A stretch of DNA of 64,000 nucleotides from a virus, in IMG/VR virus record IMGVR_UViG_3300027759_000077, positions 1-64,000 of that record; one strand, given 5' to 3'. Below, piece after piece: positions 58,014 to 64,000 of the stretch; the stretch's first letter is position 1; each line of letters begins with the position of its first letter. A program made the position numbers and the translations under genes. The notes under the pieces were generated by a model. The model searched no databases. It was not told the origin of the DNA and was given only the letters and a program-made list of their open reading frames with translations.

Positions 58014-58490
58014 CTACAGGAAAATTATGTCATAGTCTGGATGATTGTTTTTCCCGCTAAAAACCATCCTAACGATTCCACGAACTTCTACCGTCATCGT
58101 TATTTGTGTAATAAGAAATTTTTGAAAGTGCCAATAAGCACCCGGTAATACTGTCTTACTTGGAAACAATTGTAACGGGTATTCCTTGCCGGGTTGAACG
58201 CTGTGTCCTGCTGTAATCCAATTAGTGAACCGTCCTACCCCGTTTTGATTCACGGCAATTGTGTCATAAAAAGCTTCAATTGTTGCGCTAATATCGCAAA
58301 CCTTTGGAATGGCATATTTAGTATTAAATTTGTAAGCCGAAGCGTCTACTCTTTGAGCAGTGGAAGCTTGAGCACCTTGAGTGCTTGTCATATCTTCTGT
58401 TTCAACTGAGTAGTCTACTGTCCATTTATTAGCCCGCATGACTTGACCCGCTAAAACCACTCTGCCGTCATATCCCATTAATACGGCCAT
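58014..58490 (-). CDS. Tail tube-like protein 1
   Basis: A 158-aa beta-rich protein with an N-terminal segment (GYDGRVVLAGQVMRANKWTV) and C-terminal beta strands (QITMTVEVRGIVRMVFSG) that parallel the paralogous gene just before it (58549). The VEVRG...SGK ending is shared between the two. A tail tube role is inferred from position between connector genes and the chaperones. The pair may form different tube or tube-terminus rings. Confidence 0.6.
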   Translation of the reverse strand: MAVLMGYDGRVVLAGQVMRANKWTVDYSVETEDMTSTQGAQASTAQRVDASAYKFNTKYAIPKVCDISATIEAFYDTIAVNQNGVGRFTNWITAGHSVQPGKEYPLQLFPSKTVLPGAYWHFQKFLITQITMTVEVRGIVRMVFSGKNNHPDYDIIFL

Positions 58491-58507
58491 AAATGCCCCT
58501 TCAATTA

Positions 58508-58533
58508 TTGAGGAGGTTTTTAAGCCTCCTCAA
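58508..58533. terminator. 9-bp stem-loop between the two tail tube-like genes
   Basis: TTGAGGAGG (58508-58516) pairs exactly with CCTCCTCAA (58525-58533) around an 8-nt loop. No good T-run follows on the transcribed strand, so it may attenuate or stabilise late mRNA, setting the ratio of the two tube-like proteins. It is not close enough to mask the ribosome-binding site of the gene at 58490. Confidence 0.45.
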
Positions 58534-58548
58534 CAAAGTTAAACATTA

Positions 58549-59025
58549 TTAAGCCAAAGTTATACTTGTACCACCAGATACTTTACCAGAGATGGTGTAT
58601 TTGATTACACCACGTACTTCGGTATCAACCGTAAGGTTTTCAACCAAAGCCTCAAACTCAAATTTACGAGTTATAGAAGGATTATTAGCAGCAGCTAAAT
58701 TACCATATTTAGCTTCAGGTGCTTTATTAGTATACAATTGGCATTTAATCCTAGCACCGGGCTTAAGCGAAGGTATAATGCCAAGTTCAATGTCGTAAAA
58801 AGCATCTAGATTGAATTCAAGATCCGACATGGATTGAACATATCGACTAATCGGGGTAATAGCACCGTTAGCACCCCCCGTTTCTTCTTCAAAACTTGAA
58901 CAATCTTGTAATTCAGTTTTGTAAGTTACAGACCATTTGGTAGCAAGTAAGTTACTCTCAGCGTATGCTGGGGCAATCCCTGCAACAGTTACACGACCAC
59001 GAAAACCGGAAATTGCTGTAGCCAT
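58549..59025 (-). CDS. Major tail tube-like protein 2
   Basis: A 158-aa beta-rich protein starting MATAISGFRGRVTVAGIAP, with a C-terminal VENLTVDTEVRGVIKYTISG matching the style of the next gene (VEVRGIVRMVFSG). Both proteins have the same length and arrangement, so they look like paralogs. Similar to major tail proteins by gene order (after connector genes, before the chaperones). Start ATG is preceded by AGGAG. Confidence 0.65.
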   Translation of the reverse strand: MATAISGFRGRVTVAGIAPAYAESNLLATKWSVTYKTELQDCSSFEEETGGANGAITPISRYVQSMSDLEFNLDAFYDIELGIIPSLKPGARIKCQLYTNKAPEAKYGNLAAANNPSITRKFEFEALVENLTVDTEVRGVIKYTISGKVSGGTSITLA

Positions 59026-59067
59026 TAAAAATACTCCTAAAGTTAATGATTAAGATCAAAAAGTAAA

Positions 59068-59586
59068 CTACTCCCCTGCAAGTCCAATTCGAACTACAAC
59101 GGGGAGGGTACTGTCGAGGTTGATGATTTTAAGAATGTCACCGGTTGTAGCTGTCACTGCATAAGCAGCAGCATCTTTACAAGCAAGCTGGAAACAGCCA
59201 CCATTCTTAATTTTAATTTTATCAGTAGCATCACCCAAGAAACTTGAGAAAGCAGCGGTTGAGCCACCTACTGAAATAGAGTCTCCGGTGCTAGCATCGG
59301 AAACTACAACCTCAATATAAATTAATCGGATTTTGGTAAAAGTGGTTGTGGCTGAAAAAACGTCAACCAACACACCAGCAAGGTCTAAATCTACGGAAGC
59401 ACCACCCGCAATGGTGATTTCATCTGCGTAAAATTTGTTTGCTGCATTTGCACCAGTGCCTTGGGAAAGACTAGCACTGTAGCCAAAAGAACCGGAATTA
59501 GAAGTGTCACTTCCAACATTGGTTGTTTTTGAAAAACCCCAGCTAAAACCAGCTTTAATTCCAGAAATAGATAGCGAAGTAGCCAT
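59068..59586 (-). CDS. Hypothetical 172-aa virion protein
   Basis: Beta-rich, Gly/Ala/Ser-rich protein (SLSISGIKAGFSWGFSKTTN; VVVSDASTGDSISVGGST). It probably forms a small jelly-roll-type or decoration fold. It lies between the connector/terminator-type genes and the tail tube genes, so a head-tail or tail protein role is likely. AAGGAG is present upstream of the start. No family named. Confidence 0.55.
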   Translation of the reverse strand: MATSLSISGIKAGFSWGFSKTTNVGSDTSNSGSFGYSASLSQGTGANAANKFYADEITIAGGASVDLDLAGVLVDVFSATTTFTKIRLIYIEVVVSDASTGDSISVGGSTAAFSSFLGDATDKIKIKNGGCFQLACKDAAAYAVTATTGDILKIINLDSTLPVVVRIGLAGE

Positions 59587-59608
59587 TAAAAATCTCCTTA
59601 GTAAAAAA

Positions 59609-60316
59609 CTATAATGTCCTAGTTACTATAATATCGTATGTTACAGATCCCCGATAGATTAAATTACCATCTTTATACCTAAAATTTTCAGAACCAACAG
59701 ATTGCTTCACCGGCTGGACAGAAACCGATTTAGTGGTTCCTTGTTTAAAAGTGATGGGTTGCCAATCAAAATGGGATCGGATCAAGTCGATACACTCATC
59801 GGCCAAGAAAGCTCCTGGCGCAAAACAGATGAATTCTAAGTTTGTACCTTCAAAATAAAGACTCTCCATCAAAAAGGTAAAGTCCCTGTCGCTGTCTCGA
59901 ACAATGACATAAGGCATCACAAGTGCTTTTTTATCTATTGATTCGGGAGCTTCGTTAGCAAACAACCCTCCGGGGAACTTTGCTAACAGGGCAGAGTTGG
60001 AGTACCACTTACTTTTTATGGCACTAAGAATAGAGTCAGGTTCGTTTAAGTCTATAGAAGAAAAAGCGGGTAAAGATATTGACCCTTGAGCGTCTTTAGT
60101 TATCGCAAAAATTTGCTGGTAAGAATATGCGTTTCTTCCTGTAACGTTTATAACCCCAGAAGCGGAGATAGATGCAAAATAATAATATTGGCTACTAAGG
60201 TTATCTGTCGTGCGAACATACAGATCACAAGTATACCCAGCAGGAAAAGTTAAAGCGCAACCATAAGACGTAGCGTTAGTTCGAGAGAGAGTGAGGGTTG
60301 GAAGGGGAAGAGGCAT
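59609..60316 (-). CDS. Tail completion/terminator-like protein with an N-terminal FN3-like domain
   Basis: A 235-aa protein. The first about 85 residues are beta strands like a fibronectin type III domain (LPTLTLSRTNATSYGCALTF). The C-terminal 130 residues contain ALVMPYVIVRDSDRDF and LADECIDLIRSHFDWQPITF, a layout like tail-terminator/completion proteins (DUF3168 type). It starts one base inside the end of the head-closure-like gene and precedes the tail protein genes. The role is inferred from position and partial fold. Confidence 0.55.
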   Translation of the reverse strand: MPLPLPTLTLSRTNATSYGCALTFPAGYTCDLYVRTTDNLSSQYYYFASISASGVINVTGRNAYSYQQIFAITKDAQGSISLPAFSSIDLNEPDSILSAIKSKWYSNSALLAKFPGGLFANEAPESIDKKALVMPYVIVRDSDRDFTFLMESLYFEGTNLEFICFAPGAFLADECIDLIRSHFDWQPITFKQGTTKSVSVQPVKQSVGSENFRYKDGNLIYRGSVTYDIIVTRTL

Positions 60317-60657
60317 TAGGGAACAACCTCCCGTCCCTCAATCATGTAGACGGAATTCTTACCCGCTTGATTAAAAAATCCGGTTATTAAATAATAGGTT
60401 TCGCTGCCTACAAGTCTTATACGATCCCCACGTTTAGATTTAAGATCCGAGCTAAGGTAAATACGGTGGGTAATTACTATTTGGCGGGAAGCATACTCTT
60501 GTCTAATCTTACTAGAAACAGGCTGAATAGATGCATAAATGTTTACAGCGTCGGGTACGGGTTCCCAAACTTCCCTTTTTGATCCGGCTGAAGCGTCAAT
60601 CGTTATCAAAGGTCGTTCAAGAGTTATCAATTGGTTGAGAAGGTGCGTTGAAAACAT
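60316..60657 (-). CDS. Head closure protein (phage head-tail joining family)
   Basis: A 113-aa beta-barrel protein typical of head-tail joining proteins: LNQLITLERPLITID start, KREVWEPVPDAVNIYASIQP middle, RQIVITHRIYLSSDLKSKRGD, then RIRLVGSETYYLITG. Proteins of this family close the DNA-filled capsid and join the tail. It overlaps its neighbours by one base on each side, as expected in this gene order. Confidence 0.8.
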   Translation of the reverse strand: MFSTHLLNQLITLERPLITIDASAGSKREVWEPVPDAVNIYASIQPVSSKIRQEYASRQIVITHRIYLSSDLKSKRGDRIRLVGSETYYLITGFFNQAGKNSVYMIEGREVVP

Positions 60658-61325
60658 TACAGGGATTGCTCCCTATATCTTGTAAGGATTTGATCCACAG
60701 AAGCAATCATAGGATTAGTTGCATTCAATGAAGGATCAAATAACTTGTATTCGTAATCCCCAATTTTTTCGGATGCTAAAACCCCACCAACATTTACATT
60801 ACGACGCATAAAAGAAACTAAAAGACAAACGGCATATTGGAGGTCTTGAGGAACCTCTTCAAATCCAGCGGTGTAGCTGACTTTTAGATTGCCGTAGGTA
60901 GGCCCTATTTCCGCTGACAATTTGCCGGGGAAGTAAACCCTCCCTACTTCCATCCAAACACCACCGATACGAATGACTAACCCAGACTTAGATTCGGTTG
61001 TTCCCGTGTCTACATCTAAAACGTAATGGTAACCTTGGGTTAATAAACTGGCAGGAAGAAAAGAACTTTCACGTGTTCCGTTATAAGCGTTAAAATCTTC
61101 GTTAATACTTTGAATAGAAAGGACGGGTCGATTGCGAAGTACAATCGATCTTTGCGAGTTACCAGCGTAGTATTCGGTGTAGGTGTTTTTTTCTATGTTT
61201 CGTTTGATGCGAGACAAAACGATAGATTCGGCAGCAGATTGGATTGCTTTGATTTGGCGGTCTTGGGCAGTATCAGACCCCGGAATATTTAAGAATGCCT
61301 TAAGCTGTGGGAGGCTAGTGAGCAT
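60657..61325 (-). CDS. Head-tail connector (gp6-like) protein
   Basis: A 222-aa protein. The N-terminal helices (LPQLKAFLNIPGSDTAQDRQ then IKAIQSAAESIVLSRIKRN) and a mid-protein beta region (VLRNRPVLSIQSIN) fit HK97 gp6-type connector proteins, which bind below the portal. The C-terminal half is longer than the minimal family (PQDLQYAVCLLVSFMRRNVN helices). Adjacent to the head closure gene with a one-base overlap, and after the capsid gene, as usual. Confidence 0.75.
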   Translation of the reverse strand: MLTSLPQLKAFLNIPGSDTAQDRQIKAIQSAAESIVLSRIKRNIEKNTYTEYYAGNSQRSIVLRNRPVLSIQSINEDFNAYNGTRESSFLPASLLTQGYHYVLDVDTGTTESKSGLVIRIGGVWMEVGRVYFPGKLSAEIGPTYGNLKVSYTAGFEEVPQDLQYAVCLLVSFMRRNVNVGGVLASEKIGDYEYKLFDPSLNATNPMIASVDQILTRYREQSL

Positions 61326-61352
61326 GATATATCCGGGGTTGAAGTTTACTGC

Positions 61353-61772
61353 TTAGCTAACTAACGCACCATTACCAGTGCCTGCAATTTTCTTGCCTGC
61401 AATGATTACAACAGACAAGGGCAAAGCGGTTGGAGCACCGGTTACTGTTGCAACAGCACGAAGGTACTGTTTGTTACGAAGAAGCTTACCCAAGAACTGG
61501 AACTGGCCACTAAGGTCAGCACCAGAAATGGTGTCAAAAGACTTAAGGTCTGTCCAAACGGAATCGTCTGAACTCTCTTGTACTTTGACAGCAAGGGTAG
61601 GGGCTGTGCCACCAGAAAGGGTTCCGGTAACTAGCAACACATTGACGACTCCGTCAGATAGTTGCATGTCAACAGTAGCTCCGGTAACGGTAGATGCGGG
61701 TGCGGTAACGGGTGCAATGGTTGCTGCGCCCATACCTTGATTCTTTAGATCGGCAATAAATGTAGCTGGCAT
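61353..61772 (-). CDS. Hypothetical virion protein (decoration-like)
   Basis: A 139-aa beta-rich protein (LSDGVVNVLLVTGTLSGGTA; LAVKVQESSDDSVWTDLKSF). Located just after the capsid gene, with a stem-loop between. Small beta-rich proteins here are commonly capsid decoration proteins. No family recognised by name. Confidence 0.55.
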   Translation of the reverse strand: MPATFIADLKNQGMGAATIAPVTAPASTVTGATVDMQLSDGVVNVLLVTGTLSGGTAPTLAVKVQESSDDSVWTDLKSFDTISGADLSGQFQFLGKLLRNKQYLRAVATVTGAPTALPLSVVIIAGKKIAGTGNGALVS

Positions 61773-61803
61773 TGTGAAAGGTCCTTATATTTAGGGTAGT
61801 AAA

Positions 61804-61828
61804 GCCCAGAGATTATTAGTCTCTGGGC
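61804..61828. terminator. Stem-loop after the major capsid gene
   Basis: GCCCAGAG (61804-61811) pairs with CTCTGGGC (61821-61828) around a 9-nt loop. The minus-strand 3' flank is TTTACTACCC, a short T-run. It lies 16 nt after the capsid stop and likely raises capsid transcript level relative to downstream genes. The stem core CCCAGAG also occurs at 8311-8339. Confidence 0.5.
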
Positions 61829-61843
61829 AAAGATCAAAGGTTA

Positions 61844-63259
61844 TTAGGATACCAAAAGGTTGTCACACATTACGAAAGATGCTTCATGGCGTGGTGCGCC
61901 GTCACAATACATGATCCCTCGATACCACGTTTGGTCGGTAGTAAATGGTGTGTCACCTTGTGTTGAAATTTGGAATTCAATCGCACCCGACATAGCAATG
62001 AGGTAATCAGCAAAATCACCACCGAGGACGTAGGAAAGATTGCTTGCGCTACCTTTAGTACGACCAGCAGAAATTTGGGTGCTCTTAAATACGGGGTGAC
62101 CGTACAAATTGCCAGGGGTGCTTCTTGAGAAGTCGATATTTGCGTTCAGTTCACGGAACATATTGAACACAAATGGTCCCTTGTTGTCGTTCGCACTAAC
62201 AGCGTCAGCACGACGATTTGCGATTGCAGCATACATAAGAGGACGCATGACGAAGGACTTAAACTGTGCGTTTTGTTCTTCGACTTTACCAATCATGTTT
62301 GCAACATCTTCTGGTGTGAAGGTGTTACCGTTTGCACCTACAGTGCTTGAGGTATGCTTGGTGATACCAGCATAATTGATCAAACCTTTAGGCTCATTGG
62401 TTGAACCAACAGCTTCCAACAATGACTTATCCAGACGAAGAGCAAGTACACGGCTAATGTCTTCACGTAAAAACATTTCAACCGATACCGAACTAAATCG
62501 GAAAAGTTCATTTGGAACTTTGCAAAGGATACCGAGCTTTTTAGCTTGCAAGAGCACGTCACCTGTTGCAGGGGTAGAGTCTTGAACTGCACTGGATTCA
62601 CCAACCCAGTAAGCTGTTCCTGCATTGGTTTGACGTGGGAAAGTAATACGTCCATTTGGTGGCATAGCAATGGTGCGAGCACCAGCACTCATGAACACTT
62701 CGTTATTACGCAAGAGTTCAATAAGTTCGCCTTGGATAGGAGGAGCAACTAATGCACCGCCTTGACTTTCGTCGATCCAAGACATGGCTTTTTGAACGCC
62801 CCAGTTCTTAGCACGGATGCCACGAACTTCTTCTCTATCGTAGCCGGTAATACCAGCGGAAACGATTTCCCTGATTTCTTTAGCGAAGCCTTCTTCACCG
62901 GGGATTTCAGCGATATAGGCAGAGCCGAATGGAGCCATTACGGTATTGGTGTGCGCTTTAGCATAGCCAAGGCGATCAACATAAAGTTTCTGAAGGTTTT
63001 GAGCCATTTCCCATTCAACCCTTGCGGTTTCGGGGGAAAGTTCGCCTCTCAAAAGACCGAACAACTTAACAAAGCTGTAGCCTCTTGAACCCATGGAGTT
63101 TTCGCCCTTACGCACGTGAGGAGCGTTGAGGGTGGAATTGTTTCGAACAGACTTGGAGCCTACTTCGATTTCTTCCAACTTGGTATTAAACTTTGATTGT
63201 GTTTCTGTAATGGTGTTGATGGCATCCAGTACAGGTTTCAAATTCTTCTCTGCGGCCAT
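61844..63259 (-). CDS. Major capsid protein (HK97 fold)
   Basis: A 471-aa protein. An N-terminal helical scaffold-like region (about residues 1-60) includes LDAINTITETQSKFNTKLEE. The HK97 core follows: GGALVAPPIQGELIELLRNN at the start of the spine region, a beta-rich segment with RITFPRQTNAGTAYWVGESS, and LFRFSSVSVEMFLREDISRV of the spine helix. RLDKSLLEAVGSTNEPKGL and a peripheral loop region come next, with a C-terminal ISTQGDTPFTTDQTWYRGIM segment. Phage capsid of this family self-assembles into an icosahedral shell. AAGGAG precedes the ATG. An acidic protein gene lies two genes upstream. Confidence 0.9.
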   Translation of the reverse strand: MAAEKNLKPVLDAINTITETQSKFNTKLEEIEVGSKSVRNNSTLNAPHVRKGENSMGSRGYSFVKLFGLLRGELSPETARVEWEMAQNLQKLYVDRLGYAKAHTNTVMAPFGSAYIAEIPGEEGFAKEIREIVSAGITGYDREEVRGIRAKNWGVQKAMSWIDESQGGALVAPPIQGELIELLRNNEVFMSAGARTIAMPPNGRITFPRQTNAGTAYWVGESSAVQDSTPATGDVLLQAKKLGILCKVPNELFRFSSVSVEMFLREDISRVLALRLDKSLLEAVGSTNEPKGLINYAGITKHTSSTVGANGNTFTPEDVANMIGKVEEQNAQFKSFVMRPLMYAAIANRRADAVSANDNKGPFVFNMFRELNANIDFSRSTPGNLYGHPVFKSTQISAGRTKGSASNLSYVLGGDFADYLIAMSGAIEFQISTQGDTPFTTDQTWYRGIMYCDGAPRHEASFVMCDNLLVS

Positions 63260-63269
63260 GAAAGGCTCC

Positions 63270-63488
63270 TTAAAGGGGGGTTAAAAAATTAAATTCACCA
63301 CAGGTAGTGGTGGATAAAGTTGAAGGAAAAATTCCTATCCTGCCATCTGGAAGCAAATGACTTCCAGGCACAGAATAAATAAGAACGGGGGGAAACCTAC
63401 GGCATTCGCCAACTTGCTTATCTTGGGATTCCCAAAAAGAACAAGCGGAACAATCACCAGAAGGTTTTTTGGTTTTTAAACTAGCCAT
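63270..63488 (-). CDS. Small Cys-containing protein (72 aa)
   Basis: Pattern GDCSACSFWES ... VGECRRFPPVLIYS ... TTTCGEFNFL suggests a four-Cys metal-binding small protein. The opening resembles a widespread C-x2-C-x-FW ... G-x-CRR-x-PP motif of unknown function. It lies between the acidic protease/scaffold-like gene and the capsid gene and shares one base with its neighbour's stop. Could be a minor capsid or assembly factor. Confidence 0.55.
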   Translation of the reverse strand: MASLKTKKPSGDCSACSFWESQDKQVGECRRFPPVLIYSVPGSHLLPDGRIGIFPSTLSTTTCGEFNFLTPL

Positions 63489-64000
63489 TACCTTCTACCT
63501 GTTGCTTCAAATAAACGCTTGTTAAGAGCGTCTTGATTTGATTTCAAAGTAAGAAGAGCACTGAGGATGGTTTTCATTTCATCTTCTTCTGGCTTTTCAT
63601 CTTCTTTTGGAGTCAAAGCGTTCATGCAATGATCCATCTTGTCGTGAAGACTGGTAAGAAGATTGGTGTGAGCGGTAGAACAATCATGCATGGAATGCAT
63701 TAATTCAGACATAGATTTCAGTACATCTTTTGTATCAACTTCAGTATCTTCGTCAGGGTCTTTGTCGTCATCACCGTCTTCATCTTCATCACTGCCTTCA
63801 TCTTCTTTGTCATCATCAGAATCTTCAGACTTGGCTTTTTTGCCGTCTTGTTCACTATCGTCGTCTTCATCTTCATTGGCAGCTTTGTCTTTAACATCAA
63901 CTTCGTCATCATCATCTTCGGGTTCGCCCTTTTTAGCAGACTCATCGTCATCGTCTACTTCTTTTTTCTTGTCTTCATCTTCGTCTTCTTTTTTCTTAGA
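63488..64000 (-). CDS. Partial gene: acidic C-terminus, probable prohead protease/scaffold
   Basis: The frame is open from the right edge of the window to its stop at 63488-63490, and the start lies outside. About 170 residues are visible. The first about 96 are extremely acidic with Lys blocks (for example DEDEDGDDDKDPDEDTEVD). The last 74 contain SELMHSMHDCSTAHTNLLTS, a helical region with Met/His, and end KRLFEATGRR. Acidic tails with a helical end next to a capsid gene occur in prohead proteases and scaffolding proteins that are cleaved out of the shell. A shorter internal ATG at 63712 is not needed. Confidence 0.65.
   Translation of the reverse strand, partial: SKKKEDEDEDKKKEVDDDDESAKKGEPEDDDDEVDVKDKAANEDEDDDSEQDGKKAKSEDSDDDKEDEGSDEDEDGDDDKDPDEDTEVDTKDVLKSMSELMHSMHDCSTAHTNLLTSLHDKMDHCMNALTPKEDEKPEEDEMKTILSALLTLKSNQDALNKRLFEATGRR

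Noticed and set aside
63718-63951. Minus-strand Lys/Met-rich frame near the right edge
   Set aside because: It is an out-of-frame reading of the Asp/Glu-rich coding sequence that is open to the window edge.

Overview
This window is most of a tailed double-stranded DNA phage genome with siphovirus-like organisation and a temperate lifestyle. It carries an HK97-type major capsid protein, head-tail connector and closure proteins, a tail assembly chaperone pair with a -1 frameshift site, a giant 3653-residue tape measure protein, a long row of tail fibre and adhesin genes, and a lysis-like membrane cassette. It also carries a tyrosine integrase next to a tRNA 3'-end attachment site, and a DNA-replication operon (family A polymerase, DUF3854/DUF3987-type primase-helicase, RuvC-like resolvase, dUTPase, cobalamin-type ribonucleotide reductase). 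Terminase, portal and the start of the prohead protease/scaffold gene are not in the window. They probably lie between the right edge and the left edge of a circular map, because transcription on the minus strand runs off position 1 and re-enters from position 64000.

Layout. 1-10312 (minus): replication and nucleotide-metabolism operon, read from a divergent promoter region at about 10.31-10.48 kb. 10483-20932 (plus): early accessory operon of many small overlapping genes. It includes a ribbon-helix-helix protein, a YqaJ-type nuclease, an AT-rich origin-like intergenic region at 11.45-11.85 kb, a SWIM zinc-finger protein, and a DUF1257 / DUF2997 / Ycf46-like AAA+ ATPase cluster. Further along are an excisionase-like HTH protein, a PD-(D/E)XK nuclease and a small secreted Cys-rich protein. 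20933-21366: attachment region with a tRNA-Arg(UCU) 3' end flanked by paired direct repeats. 21367-22677 (plus): integrase. 22637-64000 (minus): late genes, with a membrane/lysis-like cassette, a glycosyltransferase-like protein and a Cys-rich domain protein, tail fibres and adhesins, tape measure, chaperones, tail tube, connectors and capsid.

Host. A Planctomycetes host is my best inference, at moderate confidence. It rests on a Cys-rich protein with a C-x2-HG-x-CT ... C-x2-C-x-DY pattern that I associate with planctomycete glycosyltransferase-linked proteins, and on a short secreted protein with a CAGGTC-SAPV segment of a type common in that phylum. The DUF1257/DUF2997/Ycf46 set is otherwise best known from cyanobacteria and plastids, so a cyanobacterial-type host cannot be excluded from sequence alone.

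Most unusual content: (1) a tape measure protein that contains a complete-looking DEDDh exonuclease domain, a staphylococcal-nuclease-like domain, a zinc ribbon and about eight 44-residue repeats; (2) a phage-borne Ycf46-like ATPase/DUF1257/DUF2997 cluster in which the ATPase and a 325-aa neighbour share a PRRTLI motif near their C-termini; (3) an origin-like region bounded by a 26-bp inverted repeat; (4) an AGTAGGAAT-type dyad repeated at three control regions; (5) integrase arm-type tandem repeats on either side of the att core. All calls come from reading the sequence; no database search was possible.
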